A stretch of 64,000 bases of DNA from the NCBI RefSeq assembly GCF_007558865.1, contig NZ_VLPK01000001.1, positions 2,337,485-2,401,484 on the forward strand, written 5' to 3'. Below the pieces are notes generated by a model that had not been told where the DNA came from, ran no database searches, and saw only the letters and a program-made list of their open reading frames with translations. Source of the stretch: Mucilaginibacter corticis (GTDB taxonomy: Bacteria; Bacteroidota; Bacteroidia; Sphingobacteriales; Sphingobacteriaceae). The position numbers and the translations under genes were made by a program. Below are positions 53,428-62,302 of the stretch, piece by piece. The number at the start of each line of letters is the position of its first letter. The first letter of the stretch is position 1.

Positions 53428-54963
53428 CTACAAACTATCAAGCCGGTTTAAATATTCGTCCGCCTGTAGTAGGGTGGCTTCTAACTCGGCTTTGGTAAAT
53501 TTATCTAATAATTTATACATCATGCCTATGCGTGGGTTATACTTTAGTTTATCCGTGTTGCGGTGAAAAAAGTCCCAGTATAAACTGTTATAAGGGCAAG
53601 CCTTTTCGCCATGCCGTTTTTTGTGATCGTAATGGCAGCTTTTACAATAGTCGCTCATTTTATTAATGTAAGCTGCCGATCCGGCGTAAGGTTTTGACGC
53701 GATGATGCCGCCGTCGGCAAACTGACTCATGCCACGCGTGTTGGTTATCTCTACCCATTGTATGGCATCAATGTAAACGCCAAGGTACCATTCATCTACC
53801 TCATCAGGGTTTAAGCCGGCAATCAGCGCGAAATTGCCTATCACCATTAAGCGCTGGATATGGTGCGCCCAGGCAAAATCTAATGATTGGCCGATGCATT
53901 TTTTAAGGCAATTCATATTGGTTTCGCCCGTCCAGAACCATTGGGGCAATTTGCGTTTAGCGTTAAAGAAATTCATTTGTGCAAAGCCGGGCATCTTAGC
54001 CCAATAAACGCCCCGCATAAACTCGCGCCAGCCAATCACCTGGCGGATATAACCTTCAACCTGCTCAATGGTAATCGTAGCTTTATTTTGCTGCCAGTGG
54101 GTGATAACAGCGCCGATCACCTCGGCAGGTGCTATCATTTTTGTGTTGAGCGCAAACGACAACCGCGAGTGGAACAAACTGATATGCTCCTGCAACATGG
54201 CATCCTCATAAGTGCCAAAATGTGGCAGCAGGTTTTCGCAAAAGTTATCCAAAGCTTTTAAAGCCTTAGCGCGCGATAGGGGCCAGGCAAATTCTTTCTC
54301 GTTCACCCTACCAAAATATTTTACCCCCATTTTGTCGGCCATTTCTTTTAACGTTGACAGATCCTGGTCAAAAACTAATACTTCCGGCAGCGGTACTTTG
54401 TTGTCATATTTTTTACGGTTCTCGGTATCAAAGTTCCAGCGATTGCCTGCAGGCTTGCCGCCATCCATTAAAATGTCTAATCTTACCCGCATGTGGCGGT
54501 AAAAGTTTTCCATCAGGTATTTTTTCTGATCGCCAAAAAAATCCTTTACCTCGTACCGGGTGGTTAAAAAATGTTCGGTATCCGCAACCTCAAAGGGGAT
54601 GGACAAGCCTTTACATAATTCTTTTAATTGTTCGTCAAGGCGGTACTCGTCGGGTAGTTGGTATTCAAATTTTTCAATTTGATGTTGGTTTAGCTGGAAA
54701 TGGATATTTTGATCGATGAACTGTTTGTTATCAGCATCGTCCAGTTTAAGGTAGATAACCCGGTGCCCTTTTTTGCTGAGCTGATGGGCAAAGTTGCGCA
54801 TGGCGGCGAAAAAGCCCAGGATCTTTTGGATATGGTGCATCACATAATCCTGTTCCTGCATCACTTCCATCATCAGGTAAGTTACGTTTGGGTTTACTTC
54901 TTTAAACCAGCTATAGTTGCTGTTCAGCTGATCGCCAAGTATAAAGCGTAACGTTTTGGGCAT
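53428..54963 (-). CDS. FeS-type cryptochrome/photolyase (FeS-BCP; prokaryotic (6-4) photolyase-like)
   Basis: 511 aa. N-terminal Rossmann-like domain (TLRFILGDQLNSNYSWFKEV), then the helical FAD domain with VIGWREFMRGVYWAKM and DFAWAHHIQRLMVIGNFALI. Four Cys fit the 4Fe-4S ligands of PhrB-type proteins: one in MNCLKKCIGQS, then CKSC and C-x12 later in GEKACPYNSLYWDFF. The family repairs (6-4) photoproducts using blue light and may bind a lumazine chromophore; cytosolic. Whether it repairs DNA or signals light here cannot be read. Length is normal (about 505-520 aa). Confidence 0.92.
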   Translation of the reverse strand: MPKTLRFILGDQLNSNYSWFKEVNPNVTYLMMEVMQEQDYVMHHIQKILGFFAAMRNFAHQLSKKGHRVIYLKLDDADNKQFIDQNIHFQLNQHQIEKFEYQLPDEYRLDEQLKELCKGLSIPFEVADTEHFLTTRYEVKDFFGDQKKYLMENFYRHMRVRLDILMDGGKPAGNRWNFDTENRKKYDNKVPLPEVLVFDQDLSTLKEMADKMGVKYFGRVNEKEFAWPLSRAKALKALDNFCENLLPHFGTYEDAMLQEHISLFHSRLSFALNTKMIAPAEVIGAVITHWQQNKATITIEQVEGYIRQVIGWREFMRGVYWAKMPGFAQMNFFNAKRKLPQWFWTGETNMNCLKKCIGQSLDFAWAHHIQRLMVIGNFALIAGLNPDEVDEWYLGVYIDAIQWVEITNTRGMSQFADGGIIASKPYAGSAAYINKMSDYCKSCHYDHKKRHGEKACPYNSLYWDFFHRNTDKLKYNPRIGMMYKLLDKFTKAELEATLLQADEYLNRLDSL

Positions 54964-55011
54964 GATTAAGTAACAGGCCGGGCAAAGTATGGTTTTGCGT
55001 CGAATTAAAGT

Positions 55012-56589
55012 TTATTCTGCCATCGCGCTTTCTAATTGTTTAATTAATACGTCGCGATCCATGGGGTAGCCGGCTTTTGACAATTCATAGCTGCCATCTT
55101 TTTTTATGATGAAGTAAGTAGGATAGCCATTACCGTTAATTTTTGACATGATATCTTTATTTAAATCGTCATTGGCTAAAATATGCGTGCCCTCAAGGTG
55201 AAAGTAAGCTATCAGTTTTTTCCAGGTTGCTTCATTGTTCGAGTCAAAATTGGCAACGTATAGATACTCCAGGTTGCTGCCTTTAAAATGATCTTTTATA
55301 GCGGCCGAGTTTTTTTCAATCTCCTCGCGGCAAGGGCCGCACCAGGTACCCCACATATCAACTAAAACCGTTTTGCCTTTAGTTAGCGCCAATACCTCAT
55401 CAAATGTTTTTAGTTTGGTACCGTTTTCGGCTACGAAAAGCATTTTGTCAGTAAGTGGCTTTGATTCCCGCTTTGCAATTTCGCTAATTTGTGCTTCGAA
55501 CTCATTTGTGTAGGGGCTTTTAGGATATAGTTTTTTATATCGTTCAAATATCGTAACCAGGTTTTTTGGGTCACTTTCGTGCAGTGCTTCCTGGGTTAGC
55601 GTGGCATATAAAAAGTCTGCTGATCTGCCCGTAAAATAAGTATTAATGATCTTCTCCTTTAACAGGTTTGACATATCATCCTGGAACATTTTTCTGCCAG
55701 TAATCAGGTCCGCATCATACCATTGTTTAAAAAAGCGTTCAGGATTGGTACCGTATTCATTCCATAATCGCTCTTTTTCGCGCAGCATAAAACTTTGTAA
55801 AAGTTCTTTATAATTTTCAGAAACCAGGGCATCATCATTATTTATGGTACTTATAGGTTGATTAAGCGCGTTAGTTTTACCATTAGCTTTTTTTGCTGAG
55901 ATGATTTGAGGCTTTAATGTTTTAAATAAACTGTCTTGTATACGTTCCCATATAGGTTGTAGCCTGCCATATTTTTCAGAGATACGATATTTATTATTCT
56001 CTTTAAACTGGTGGTAGTTAAGGCTTGCCATATATTGCGCTTCATAAGTTTTAGCTTTTATAAATAACGCAGTGGGTTTGTATTTAGCTATATAATTGGC
56101 AAGGGCTTGCTTATTAACTTGATATTGTGCATTGATAGAAGCTATTATGCGGTTAGGTAAGCTGTCGCTATAAAGTTTTTCGTAGTCAACTCCGCGTAAG
56201 TCTAATGGATAATTGTTTGCTGCTCCTTTACCGCTTATTTCAATAGCATTTCCCGGCTTTTTTAGATCGGCCTTAAAATTAATGTTATCTCCGGGAGATA
56301 AAAAGAAATAGTATTGCTGATATCCGTCTTTGTCATTTGCTAAACTATAATAAATGGAGATAACTTTTGGCTCTGATAAATTGTAACTGAGCGACGCCGT
56401 GCGGATATTAGTTGCCGAGTCAATTTTATAAAATTGTTTTTCGTTCTCTGATTTAAAAAGAAGATTATGTACCCATAACGCGTAATGGGGCGATGTGCCA
56501 TTAATAATAGTAATATTGATCTTAGCATTTTGTGCCCACGCAGCAATGTTACACAGTAAAAAAGCGCAGGCGATAAATAGGCGTTTCAT
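55012..56589 (-). CDS. TlpA-like thiol-disulfide oxidoreductase with long N-terminal region
   Basis: 525 aa with a signal peptide (KRLFIACAFLLCNIAAWA). A beta-rich DUF4369-like stretch at about 20-130 precedes a long helical segment (about 140-370, with LKPQIISAKKANGKTNALNQ). The C-terminal thioredoxin domain starts near 385, has the redox site VDMWGTWCGPCREEI and a cis-Pro loop GYPTYFIIKKDGSYEL. Periplasmic redox role likely; partner unknown. It is a distant paralogue of the protein at 22437-23615 and differs in having a longer helical middle. Confidence 0.86.
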   Translation of the reverse strand: MKRLFIACAFLLCNIAAWAQNAKINITIINGTSPHYALWVHNLLFKSENEKQFYKIDSATNIRTASLSYNLSEPKVISIYYSLANDKDGYQQYYFFLSPGDNINFKADLKKPGNAIEISGKGAANNYPLDLRGVDYEKLYSDSLPNRIIASINAQYQVNKQALANYIAKYKPTALFIKAKTYEAQYMASLNYHQFKENNKYRISEKYGRLQPIWERIQDSLFKTLKPQIISAKKANGKTNALNQPISTINNDDALVSENYKELLQSFMLREKERLWNEYGTNPERFFKQWYDADLITGRKMFQDDMSNLLKEKIINTYFTGRSADFLYATLTQEALHESDPKNLVTIFERYKKLYPKSPYTNEFEAQISEIAKRESKPLTDKMLFVAENGTKLKTFDEVLALTKGKTVLVDMWGTWCGPCREEIEKNSAAIKDHFKGSNLEYLYVANFDSNNEATWKKLIAYFHLEGTHILANDDLNKDIMSKINGNGYPTYFIIKKDGSYELSKAGYPMDRDVLIKQLESAMAE

Positions 56590-56664
56590 GTAGATAAGGT
56601 TTATATTAATGCTAAAGATATAACAATTTCAATAACCTACATTACTAAAGCTAACCGGATAAGC

Positions 56665-57423
56665 TTATCGCTTATCCAACCCCATTATCTGCACCTTATA
56701 CTCCTTTGGCAACAACGCGTTTCTAAGTACTGTTTCTACGTTTAATCGCCTTAAAAACTTATAACTGCTTAATATAGGCCTGATCCAGCCTGCTTTACCC
56801 AATTGCACTAAATCACTTACCCTGGCAGGTACCAATAACAACTGTACTTTTACCAGTAAGGCGTACCTTAACCAGCCCAGGTGCTTTTTATATTGTTGGT
56901 AAAGGTGATAAGTGTAAGTGCTGTTAGCCAAATCTTGCTGCAGGTGCTCCCGGCGCATTTGCTGCCAATGGGTAAAATTATCAGGCAGGCCGTTTAACTG
57001 CATGCGCAGGCCGACACGGTAAAAAACATCAAATACTTCGGCTTGCTCGGCATGAGTGAGGGGTCTGTCCAATAGCTCGAACGAGCGTATGGAATAGTCT
57101 ATCAGCATAAATAGCACATCGCGGTAAGCCCAGTCGGGTATTTGCATGCCGCGGTTTTGTTCAACGCTTTTATGTATAGCGGTTATTTTATCAATAGCCG
57201 CCAGCGCTGCCTCCTCCTCAGCAAAAATGATCTCCCTGGCATAGGTAACCGTCGAAAATAAGCGTCCCAGCGGGTCAGCAGGAAGTTTGCCGGTGAAGTA
57301 CAGCCAGTCTACCGCCTTGTTCAATGCAAACTCGGCAGCCGAGCCGGCAAAAATAAAAAGGGTGGTATCGGCCTTACCCCAGATCTTACGTACGATGGAA
57401 CCCTGATCTACAAAATACTTCAT
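56665..57423 (-). CDS. DUF2236 / MpaB-like oxygenase-family protein
   Basis: 252 aa from ATG 57423 (MKYFVDQGSIVRKIWGKADT). Family pattern: GRLFSTVTYAREIIFAEEEA, AIDKITAIHKSVE (the helix with the conserved His), PDWAYRDVLFMLIDYSIRSF, ELLDRPLTHAEQAEVFDVFY, LRMQLNGLPDN. DUF2236 includes latex-clearing (Lcp) and MpaB oxygenases that bind haem b via a conserved His. The ATG overlaps the stop of the upstream gene (ATGA at 57423-57420). A membrane-associated lipid or isoprenoid oxygenase working with the two upstream membrane proteins is a reasonable but unproven idea. Confidence 0.8.
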   Translation of the reverse strand: MKYFVDQGSIVRKIWGKADTTLFIFAGSAAEFALNKAVDWLYFTGKLPADPLGRLFSTVTYAREIIFAEEEAALAAIDKITAIHKSVEQNRGMQIPDWAYRDVLFMLIDYSIRSFELLDRPLTHAEQAEVFDVFYRVGLRMQLNGLPDNFTHWQQMRREHLQQDLANSTYTYHLYQQYKKHLGWLRYALLVKVQLLLVPARVSDLVQLGKAGWIRPILSSYKFLRRLNVETVLRNALLPKEYKVQIMGLDKR

Positions 57424-57902
57424 GCTAATGTATTTAAGCGTTTTATATCGGCATAACAGGGCACCAGCAACAGTAAAGTAACTATGCCGAACGAACAATC
57501 TATCATGGTCCAAAAGAATGGGATCCCCCTAATGCTACCAGCTATAAAAGCGAGCGGGAAAATGGATACGGCAGCTATCAGCCCAAACTCTATCACCCAA
57601 ATATTTTTCACCGGGTTTTTAAGCGGACCGATAAACAATATAGCCAGCATTATATGGGCAAATGCCAGCCAGTCTGTGCCGTAACTTAAAAAGGGATATT
57701 TGCTATTGGTTGTTTCTACTGCGTAATAAACCTTGCTAAGCCATATACCTATAAAACCTGTAGCAGGCTGGTGTCTTACCAGTATAGCCAGTTCGCCTTC
57801 TAAAGGAAACGCGGTTATGCCGCTTAGCAGTAAGCCGGCTATCACTATGCCGATATATACGCGGATACGACGTTGCAATTTAATTTTTCGGAGTGTGCTC
57901 AT
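57420..57902 (-). CDS. Four-helix membrane protein, conserved hypothetical
   Basis: 160 aa from ATG 57902 (MSTLRKIKLQRRIRVYIGIV). Four hydrophobic helices: VYIGIVIAGLLLSGITAFPL; YGTDWLAFAHIMLAILFIG; VIEFGLIAAVSIFPLAFIAG; DCSFGIVTLLLLVPCYADIK. Loop motif AILVRHQPATGFIGIWL and TTNSKYPFLSYGTDW are distinctive. I do not recognise a named family. It overlaps the upstream gene by 23 nt and the downstream DUF2236 gene by 4 nt, so the three are one translational unit. A longer frame begins at a TTG at 57920. Confidence 0.75.
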   Translation of the reverse strand: MSTLRKIKLQRRIRVYIGIVIAGLLLSGITAFPLEGELAILVRHQPATGFIGIWLSKVYYAVETTNSKYPFLSYGTDWLAFAHIMLAILFIGPLKNPVKNIWVIEFGLIAAVSIFPLAFIAGSIRGIPFFWTMIDCSFGIVTLLLLVPCYADIKRLNTLA

Positions 57903-58266
57903 GGCCAAATAGTTTTTCAATGATCAGTACCAATAAAATACCCAGTGTATACATTAGCAGGTCGACAAAAGTGAAGTAGGTGCCCATGACTATCCTTGCT
58001 ATTTTACAGTTACCCCAGCCTAATAGATCTACCAAATGGAAATACTGCGAAATTTCAACCAGGTAAGAAAACAGCAATGTGCCGATTGCAGTGCCGAGTA
58101 CCGGCGTGTTAAAAAATGTCTTTACAAAGCAATAGACCAATATCACCACCAAAAAATCGCCACCGTAGGGGCGGATGATGGCATCGTTCATATACCGGGC
58201 AATAAGCACTTCGGTGATGAACAATAAAACAGTCAGCAGGCAATAACGTGTATTAAAATGAAGCAT
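57880..58266 (-). CDS. DUF2809-family membrane protein
   Basis: 128 aa from ATG 58266 (MLHFNTRYCLLTVLLFITEV). DUF2809 pattern: EVLIARYMNDAIIRPYGGDF, LVVILVYCFVKTF, FSYLVEISQYFHLVDLLGWG, ARIVMGTYFTFVDLLMYTLG. Four hydrophobic helices; the GGDFLVV and EISQ motifs are conserved, function unknown. The frame extends to a TTG at 58296 that lies inside the palindromic operator, so ATG 58266 is used. First gene of a three-gene overlapping operon. Confidence 0.85.
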   Translation of the reverse strand: MLHFNTRYCLLTVLLFITEVLIARYMNDAIIRPYGGDFLVVILVYCFVKTFFNTPVLGTAIGTLLFSYLVEISQYFHLVDLLGWGNCKIARIVMGTYFTFVDLLMYTLGILLVLIIEKLFGHEHTPKN

Positions 58267-58281
58267 AATGATATTTAAAAG

Positions 58282-58300
58282 TACTTTGTAATACAAAGTA
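58282..58300. promoter_or_regulatory. Perfect 19-nt palindromic operator upstream of the DUF2809 operon
   Basis: TACTTTGTA-A-TACAAAGTA: two 9-nt arms around one central A, ending 16 nt upstream of the start codon. The site geometry suits a homodimeric winged-helix repressor (PadR/MarR/ArsR-like). No such regulator lies in the window. Confidence 0.65.
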
Positions 58301-58348
58301 AATGATAAATATTTTATTAAACAAGCTGTTGTTTGCTGTAAGAAAAAA

Positions 58349-60760
58349 TTATTGGTCCTTTAAACTTTTAACAGGATTCACCAATGCAGCTTTAAAACAC
58401 TGAATGCTGATGGTAATAAAAGCGATGAACAAAGAACCTGTACCAGCCAGTAGCAAGACCCAGACCTGGATATTTTGGCGATAAGCAAATCCCTGAAGCC
58501 ACTTTTGCATGACCAGCCATGCCAGCGGAATGGCAATAACTATCGCAATTACTACAAGTTTTATCAGATCTTTTGAGAGCATGGCAACAATGGCTGATAC
58601 TTCTGCACCCAGTATTTTGCGGATGCCTATTTCTTTGCTGCGTTGTTCTGCTGCATAGGCGGTAAGGCCAAATAGGCCCAGGCAGGCAATGACAATGGCT
58701 AACATGGTAAATATTAAAAATGAGGTGCCCGTACGTTGCTCGGCGCGATAAGCGGCGTCAAAATCCTCGTCCATAAATGAGTAGTCAAAATGTTCGCCGG
58801 GCGACAACGTGTTCCATTTTTGCCTGATGAGTGCGAGGGTAGCAGTAAGGTCTTTGGTATTTACCCTGACGCTTAGATCGCGGTTATCATTGCCAAGTAT
58901 CATTACCACCGGAGTAATGTTGTCTCTTAACGAGTTAAAATTAAAATCCTTTACCACCCCAAGTACAGTGTATTCTTTTACCCTGCCCGGCTGGGGGCTA
59001 TATAGTTTTCGCTTAAGCGGATCATTGTAAAAGCCAAGCATTTTGGCCGCAGCTTCGTTTATTAATATGCCGGTTGAATCTGTAGGCAGGTCTTTGTTGA
59101 AATTTCTACCCTTTAACACTTTCATGCCGGTAGTATTCAGGTAGTCGTCGTCTATTGTCCAGATCTCGGTAAACAGCGCGTTTTTTGGGTCGGTAACATT
59201 ATTAACAAAAACGGCATCCGGGTTACGGTTTTTACCTGTTGGCAAAAAGCTGGTTAAGGTGGCATTGCTAACGCCGGGCAGTTGTTTTATTTCTTGTTTT
59301 AAAGTACGGGCCTGCTTATTTAAAACCCCGGTATTTTTTATGGTTAAAACCTGGTTGCGGTTAAATCCGATATCGCGGTTTTGTATATAATTTAACTGGT
59401 TGTAAATAACCAGCGTGCCTATCACCAAAAATATGGACACGGTAAACTGCATGGTAATTAAAAAGCCGCGCATATTGCCCCCTTTAAAGCCCGTGGCTAT
59501 TTTACCCTTTAATACATTTACAGGTTTAAAGGATGACAGGAAGAAGGCCGGATATATCCCTGCAAATACGCCAACCATAATTGCTGTTATTAATAAGAAC
59601 GGCAGCCACCACGCAAGCGTATGCAGGTTTATAGTTAAACTTTTGCCCGATATATTATTAAATACCGGTAATAATAACCAAGCGATTACCCCGGCTATTA
59701 CAGTAGCAAACACTGTTATTAAAACAGACTCGCAAATAAACTGGGTTATGAGGTATTTGCGCGGCGACCCTAAAACTTTACGTACCCCAACCTCGCGGGC
59801 ACGGCTTGCAGAACGGGCGGTTGATAGGTTAATAAAGTTGATACATGCAAGCAGCAGGATAAATATCGCGATAGCAGAAAAAATGTAAACGTACTGCATG
59901 CTGCTGTTGACGCCCAGTTCATACCGTCGGTTTGACGACAGGTGGATTTCCGTCATCGGGGTCAGGTTCAGTCTGAAGTAATTGCCCGATTTTTCCAAAC
60001 GGTCCATGTTCATATCAGCCTCGTTGGGCAGGGTGTTAATAGCATTGTGCATTAAAGCCGGAAATTTGGCCTCGACACTTTTAGCCGATGCGCCCGGTTT
60101 AAGCAGGATATAAGTACTGCACACGTAATTTAGCCAGTTGGTACTTTTTGCTTCGTCGCGTGATGACAGGGATAAAAAGAAATCGAAATTGAAATGAGAC
60201 TGCGCAGGGATATCGGCCATTACCCCTGTTATTTTAAAAGGAGTAGTGTTATTAATGGTAAGTACTTTACCAACAACATGTGTAGTGTTAAAATATTTTT
60301 TGGCCGTACTTTCTGTAACAACCACACAATAAGGATCTTTTAAAGCAGTTTTTGCATCACCAATAATCAGCGGTAAAGTAAAAACGTCAAAAACGTTTGC
60401 ATCACTGTAAACAACTTTCTCTTCCTGTATATTTTCATTTCCTTTTTTAATACGAAGGCCGCCGTCATGTAGTAAGCGAATGGTACCGGCTACTTCCGGG
60501 AAGTTTTTCAAAGCGGCCGCAAGCGGTGGCGGGGTAATTGCGTACGATGACGCGTTGCCGCCATATTTGATATCTGTATTTACCCGGTATATCCTGTTTG
60601 CATTAGTGTTAAACTTGTCATAGCTTAATTCATCAATTACATAAAACACAATTAACAGGCAGGCAGCCAGGCCAAACGCTAATCCTAAAACATTAATTGT
60701 GGTAAAGCCTTTGTTTTTTAAAAGACTGCGAAACGCTGTTTTAATATAATTCCTGATCAT
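58349..60760 (-). CDS. FtsX-family ABC transporter permease (MacB-like), copy 2
   Basis: 803 aa, same plan as the protein at 50968-53325: MIRNYIKTAFRSLLKNKGFT start, MacB-core periplasmic domain (about 45-285), FtsX helices with INLSTARSASRAREVGVRKV, LGSPRKYLITQF, then the second periplasmic domain and FtsX helices with YAAEQRSKEIGIRKILGAEV; ends PVKSLKDQ. The two genes are clearly paralogous along their length. Likely pairs with a MacB-type ATPase elsewhere. The start is the only ATG that gives the conserved NYIKTAFRSLL membrane-entry motif. Confidence 0.9.
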   Translation of the reverse strand: MIRNYIKTAFRSLLKNKGFTTINVLGLAFGLAACLLIVFYVIDELSYDKFNTNANRIYRVNTDIKYGGNASSYAITPPPLAAALKNFPEVAGTIRLLHDGGLRIKKGNENIQEEKVVYSDANVFDVFTLPLIIGDAKTALKDPYCVVVTESTAKKYFNTTHVVGKVLTINNTTPFKITGVMADIPAQSHFNFDFFLSLSSRDEAKSTNWLNYVCSTYILLKPGASAKSVEAKFPALMHNAINTLPNEADMNMDRLEKSGNYFRLNLTPMTEIHLSSNRRYELGVNSSMQYVYIFSAIAIFILLLACINFINLSTARSASRAREVGVRKVLGSPRKYLITQFICESVLITVFATVIAGVIAWLLLPVFNNISGKSLTINLHTLAWWLPFLLITAIMVGVFAGIYPAFFLSSFKPVNVLKGKIATGFKGGNMRGFLITMQFTVSIFLVIGTLVIYNQLNYIQNRDIGFNRNQVLTIKNTGVLNKQARTLKQEIKQLPGVSNATLTSFLPTGKNRNPDAVFVNNVTDPKNALFTEIWTIDDDYLNTTGMKVLKGRNFNKDLPTDSTGILINEAAAKMLGFYNDPLKRKLYSPQPGRVKEYTVLGVVKDFNFNSLRDNITPVVMILGNDNRDLSVRVNTKDLTATLALIRQKWNTLSPGEHFDYSFMDEDFDAAYRAEQRTGTSFLIFTMLAIVIACLGLFGLTAYAAEQRSKEIGIRKILGAEVSAIVAMLSKDLIKLVVIAIVIAIPLAWLVMQKWLQGFAYRQNIQVWVLLLAGTGSLFIAFITISIQCFKAALVNPVKSLKDQ

Positions 60761-60955
60761 TTTTGGGCTTAAGTTTATTAGTGCTAAGCTATGTTATCAT
60801 TAGCATCGATTTTGTTAAATTAAGTTAAAGCAGCCTGATGGTATTTACAGACAGTACTTTCTTTTTTGCATGTTAAAAAATGACTCACCTGTAATAAAAC
60901 AGGCATCTTATTTTAACTTAATTGTTATTTATTTGCAGAAAATAAAACACAAACT

Positions 60956-61417
60956 ATGTCATTAACTATAGGCCAGCCGGCACCACAATTTAAGTTATAT
61001 TCATCAGCATTAAAAGAAGTTTCACTGGCCGACTTTAAAGGCCGTAAAGTGGTGATCCACTTTTTCCCGATGGCTTTTACGGGTGTATGCACCACGCAGC
61101 TTTGTACCATGCGCGATAGCTTTGGCTATTATGATGGCTTAAACGCGACTATCCTGGGGATCTCTGTCGATTCGCCTTTTACCTTGGCTAAGTTTAAAGA
61201 AGAGAATAATTACCAGTTTGATCTGCTATCAGATTTTAACAAAGAGGTATCAACCGCTTACGGCGCTATTTACGAAGAATTTGTATTTGGCCTGAAAGGG
61301 GTATCTAAAAGAGCAGCCTTTGTTATTGACGAGGAACAGAACATTATTTATGCAGAAGTATTAGAATCTGCAGGCGATTTGCCTGATTTTGCGGCGATTG
61401 CTGAAAAAGTGAAGTAA
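60956..61417 (+). CDS. Peroxiredoxin (AhpC/TSA-Bcp type)
   Basis: 153 aa. Reduces H2O2 and organic peroxides with thioredoxin-type donors. Peroxidatic site FPMAFTGVCTTQLCTMRD (P-x3-T-x2-C), with a second Cys four residues later, then VDSPFTLAKFKEENNYQFDL and the conserved Arg in KRAAFVIDEEQNI. Cytosolic; no signal peptide. The dual Cys in the active helix (CTTQLC) fits the Bcp/PrxQ-like or AhpE-like subclass. Single gene ahead of tRNA-Arg and the adk region. Confidence 0.92.
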   Translation: MSLTIGQPAPQFKLYSSALKEVSLADFKGRKVVIHFFPMAFTGVCTTQLCTMRDSFGYYDGLNATILGISVDSPFTLAKFKEENNYQFDLLSDFNKEVSTAYGAIYEEFVFGLKGVSKRAAFVIDEEQNIIYAEVLESAGDLPDFAAIAEKVK

Positions 61418-61453
61418 TTTTCAAATATATTCGACACTTTTAAAAAGAAATCC

Positions 61454-61462
61454 TATTTTTGC
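61454..61462 (+). promoter_or_regulatory. Promoter -7 box of tRNA-Arg
   Basis: TATTTTTGC matches TAnnTTTGC, 39 nt upstream of the tRNA 5' end. No TTG is found at the usual -33 distance; an AT-rich CTTTTAAAAAG precedes it. Confidence 0.6.
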
Positions 61463-61501
61463 AGTCCGTAAAAAAAGCGGATATTTTTAAAATAGAATAT
61501 T

Positions 61502-61578
61502 GCACTTGTAGCTCAATTGGATAGAGCATCTCACTACGGATGAGAAGGTTTGGGGTTCGAATCCCTACAAGTGCACCA
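61502..61578 (+). tRNA. tRNA-Arg (anticodon ACG)
   Basis: Acceptor stem GCACTTG (61502-61508) pairs with CAAGTGC (61568-61574). The D-arm is GCTC..GAGC. The anticodon arm TCTCA-CTACGGA-TGAGA has ACG in the loop. The T-arm is TGGGG-TTCGAAT-CCCTA. Discriminator A and an encoded CCA end at 61578. Confidence 0.96.
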
Positions 61579-61632
61579 ATAAATTAAGCCTTTCAGTATA
61601 ACACCGGAAGGCTTTTAATTTGAAAAACGCGC

Positions 61633-62205
61633 ATGCTCAACTTAGTATTATTTGGCCCGCCGGGAGCCGGGAAAGGTACTCAATCACAAAAACTTATCGA
61701 AAAATACGGTTTGATCCACCTGTCGACCGGTGATCTTCTTCGCGGAGAAATTTCACAGGGTACTGAACTTGGTTTGGAAGCAAAAAAGCTGATGGACGAA
61801 GGTTTATTGGTGCCGGATGCCGTAGTGATAGGTATGATAAGCAATAAGCTTGACGCGAATAAAGATGCCGAAGGTTTTATTTTTGATGGTTTCCCGCGTA
61901 CGGTTGCACAAGCCGAAGCATTAGATACTTTGCTTGAAAGTAAAGGATCTGCCATATCAGGCATGGTTGCGTTAGAGGTTAACGACGATGAATTGGAGCA
62001 CCGCTTATTGTTAAGAGGTAAAGATTCAGGTCGCCCGGATGATGCTAACCCGGAGATCATCCAAAAAAGAATAAAAGAATATAATGATAAAACCGCACCT
62101 GTTGCCGGTTTTTATAAAGACCAACACAAATTTAAAAGCATAAACGGAATAGGATCAATAGCCGAAATATCAGGCGCTATTGACGCGGTTATTGCTTCAT
62201 ACTAA
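61633..62205 (+). CDS. adk: Adenylate kinase (short-LID type)
   Basis: 190 aa. Interconverts 2 ADP and ATP + AMP. P-loop GPPGAGKGTQSQKL at residues 7-20, AMP-site Arg in STGDLLRGEI, DGFPRTVAQAEAL, LID region LRGKDSGRPDDANPEIIQKR without the four zinc Cys, and a shortened LID, hence the length below E. coli (214). Cytosolic, essential. It starts 54 nt after tRNA-Arg and is followed by a word-repeat gap and obgE; adk-obg linkage is seen in other Bacteroidota. Confidence 0.97.
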   Translation: MLNLVLFGPPGAGKGTQSQKLIEKYGLIHLSTGDLLRGEISQGTELGLEAKKLMDEGLLVPDAVVIGMISNKLDANKDAEGFIFDGFPRTVAQAEALDTLLESKGSAISGMVALEVNDDELEHRLLLRGKDSGRPDDANPEIIQKRIKEYNDKTAPVAGFYKDQHKFKSINGIGSIAEISGAIDAVIASY

Positions 62206-62209
62206 TTTC

Positions 62210-62300
62210 GAATTTCGGATGTTCGATTTCGGATTTGATTAATAGTCAAATCAACTTTAATTATATAAATCCGAAATTCGAATTTCAAAATCCGAAATCA
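62210..62300. repeat. Word-repeat hairpin (TTCGGAT family), copy 2
   Basis: TTTCGAATTTCGGATGTTCG then ATTTCGGATTTG on the left, AAATCCGAAATTCGAATTTC then AAAATCCGAAATC on the right, complementary around an about 35-nt loop. The same word is at 27341-27463 and beside 44881-44898. Confidence 0.78.
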
Positions 62301-62302
62301 AA

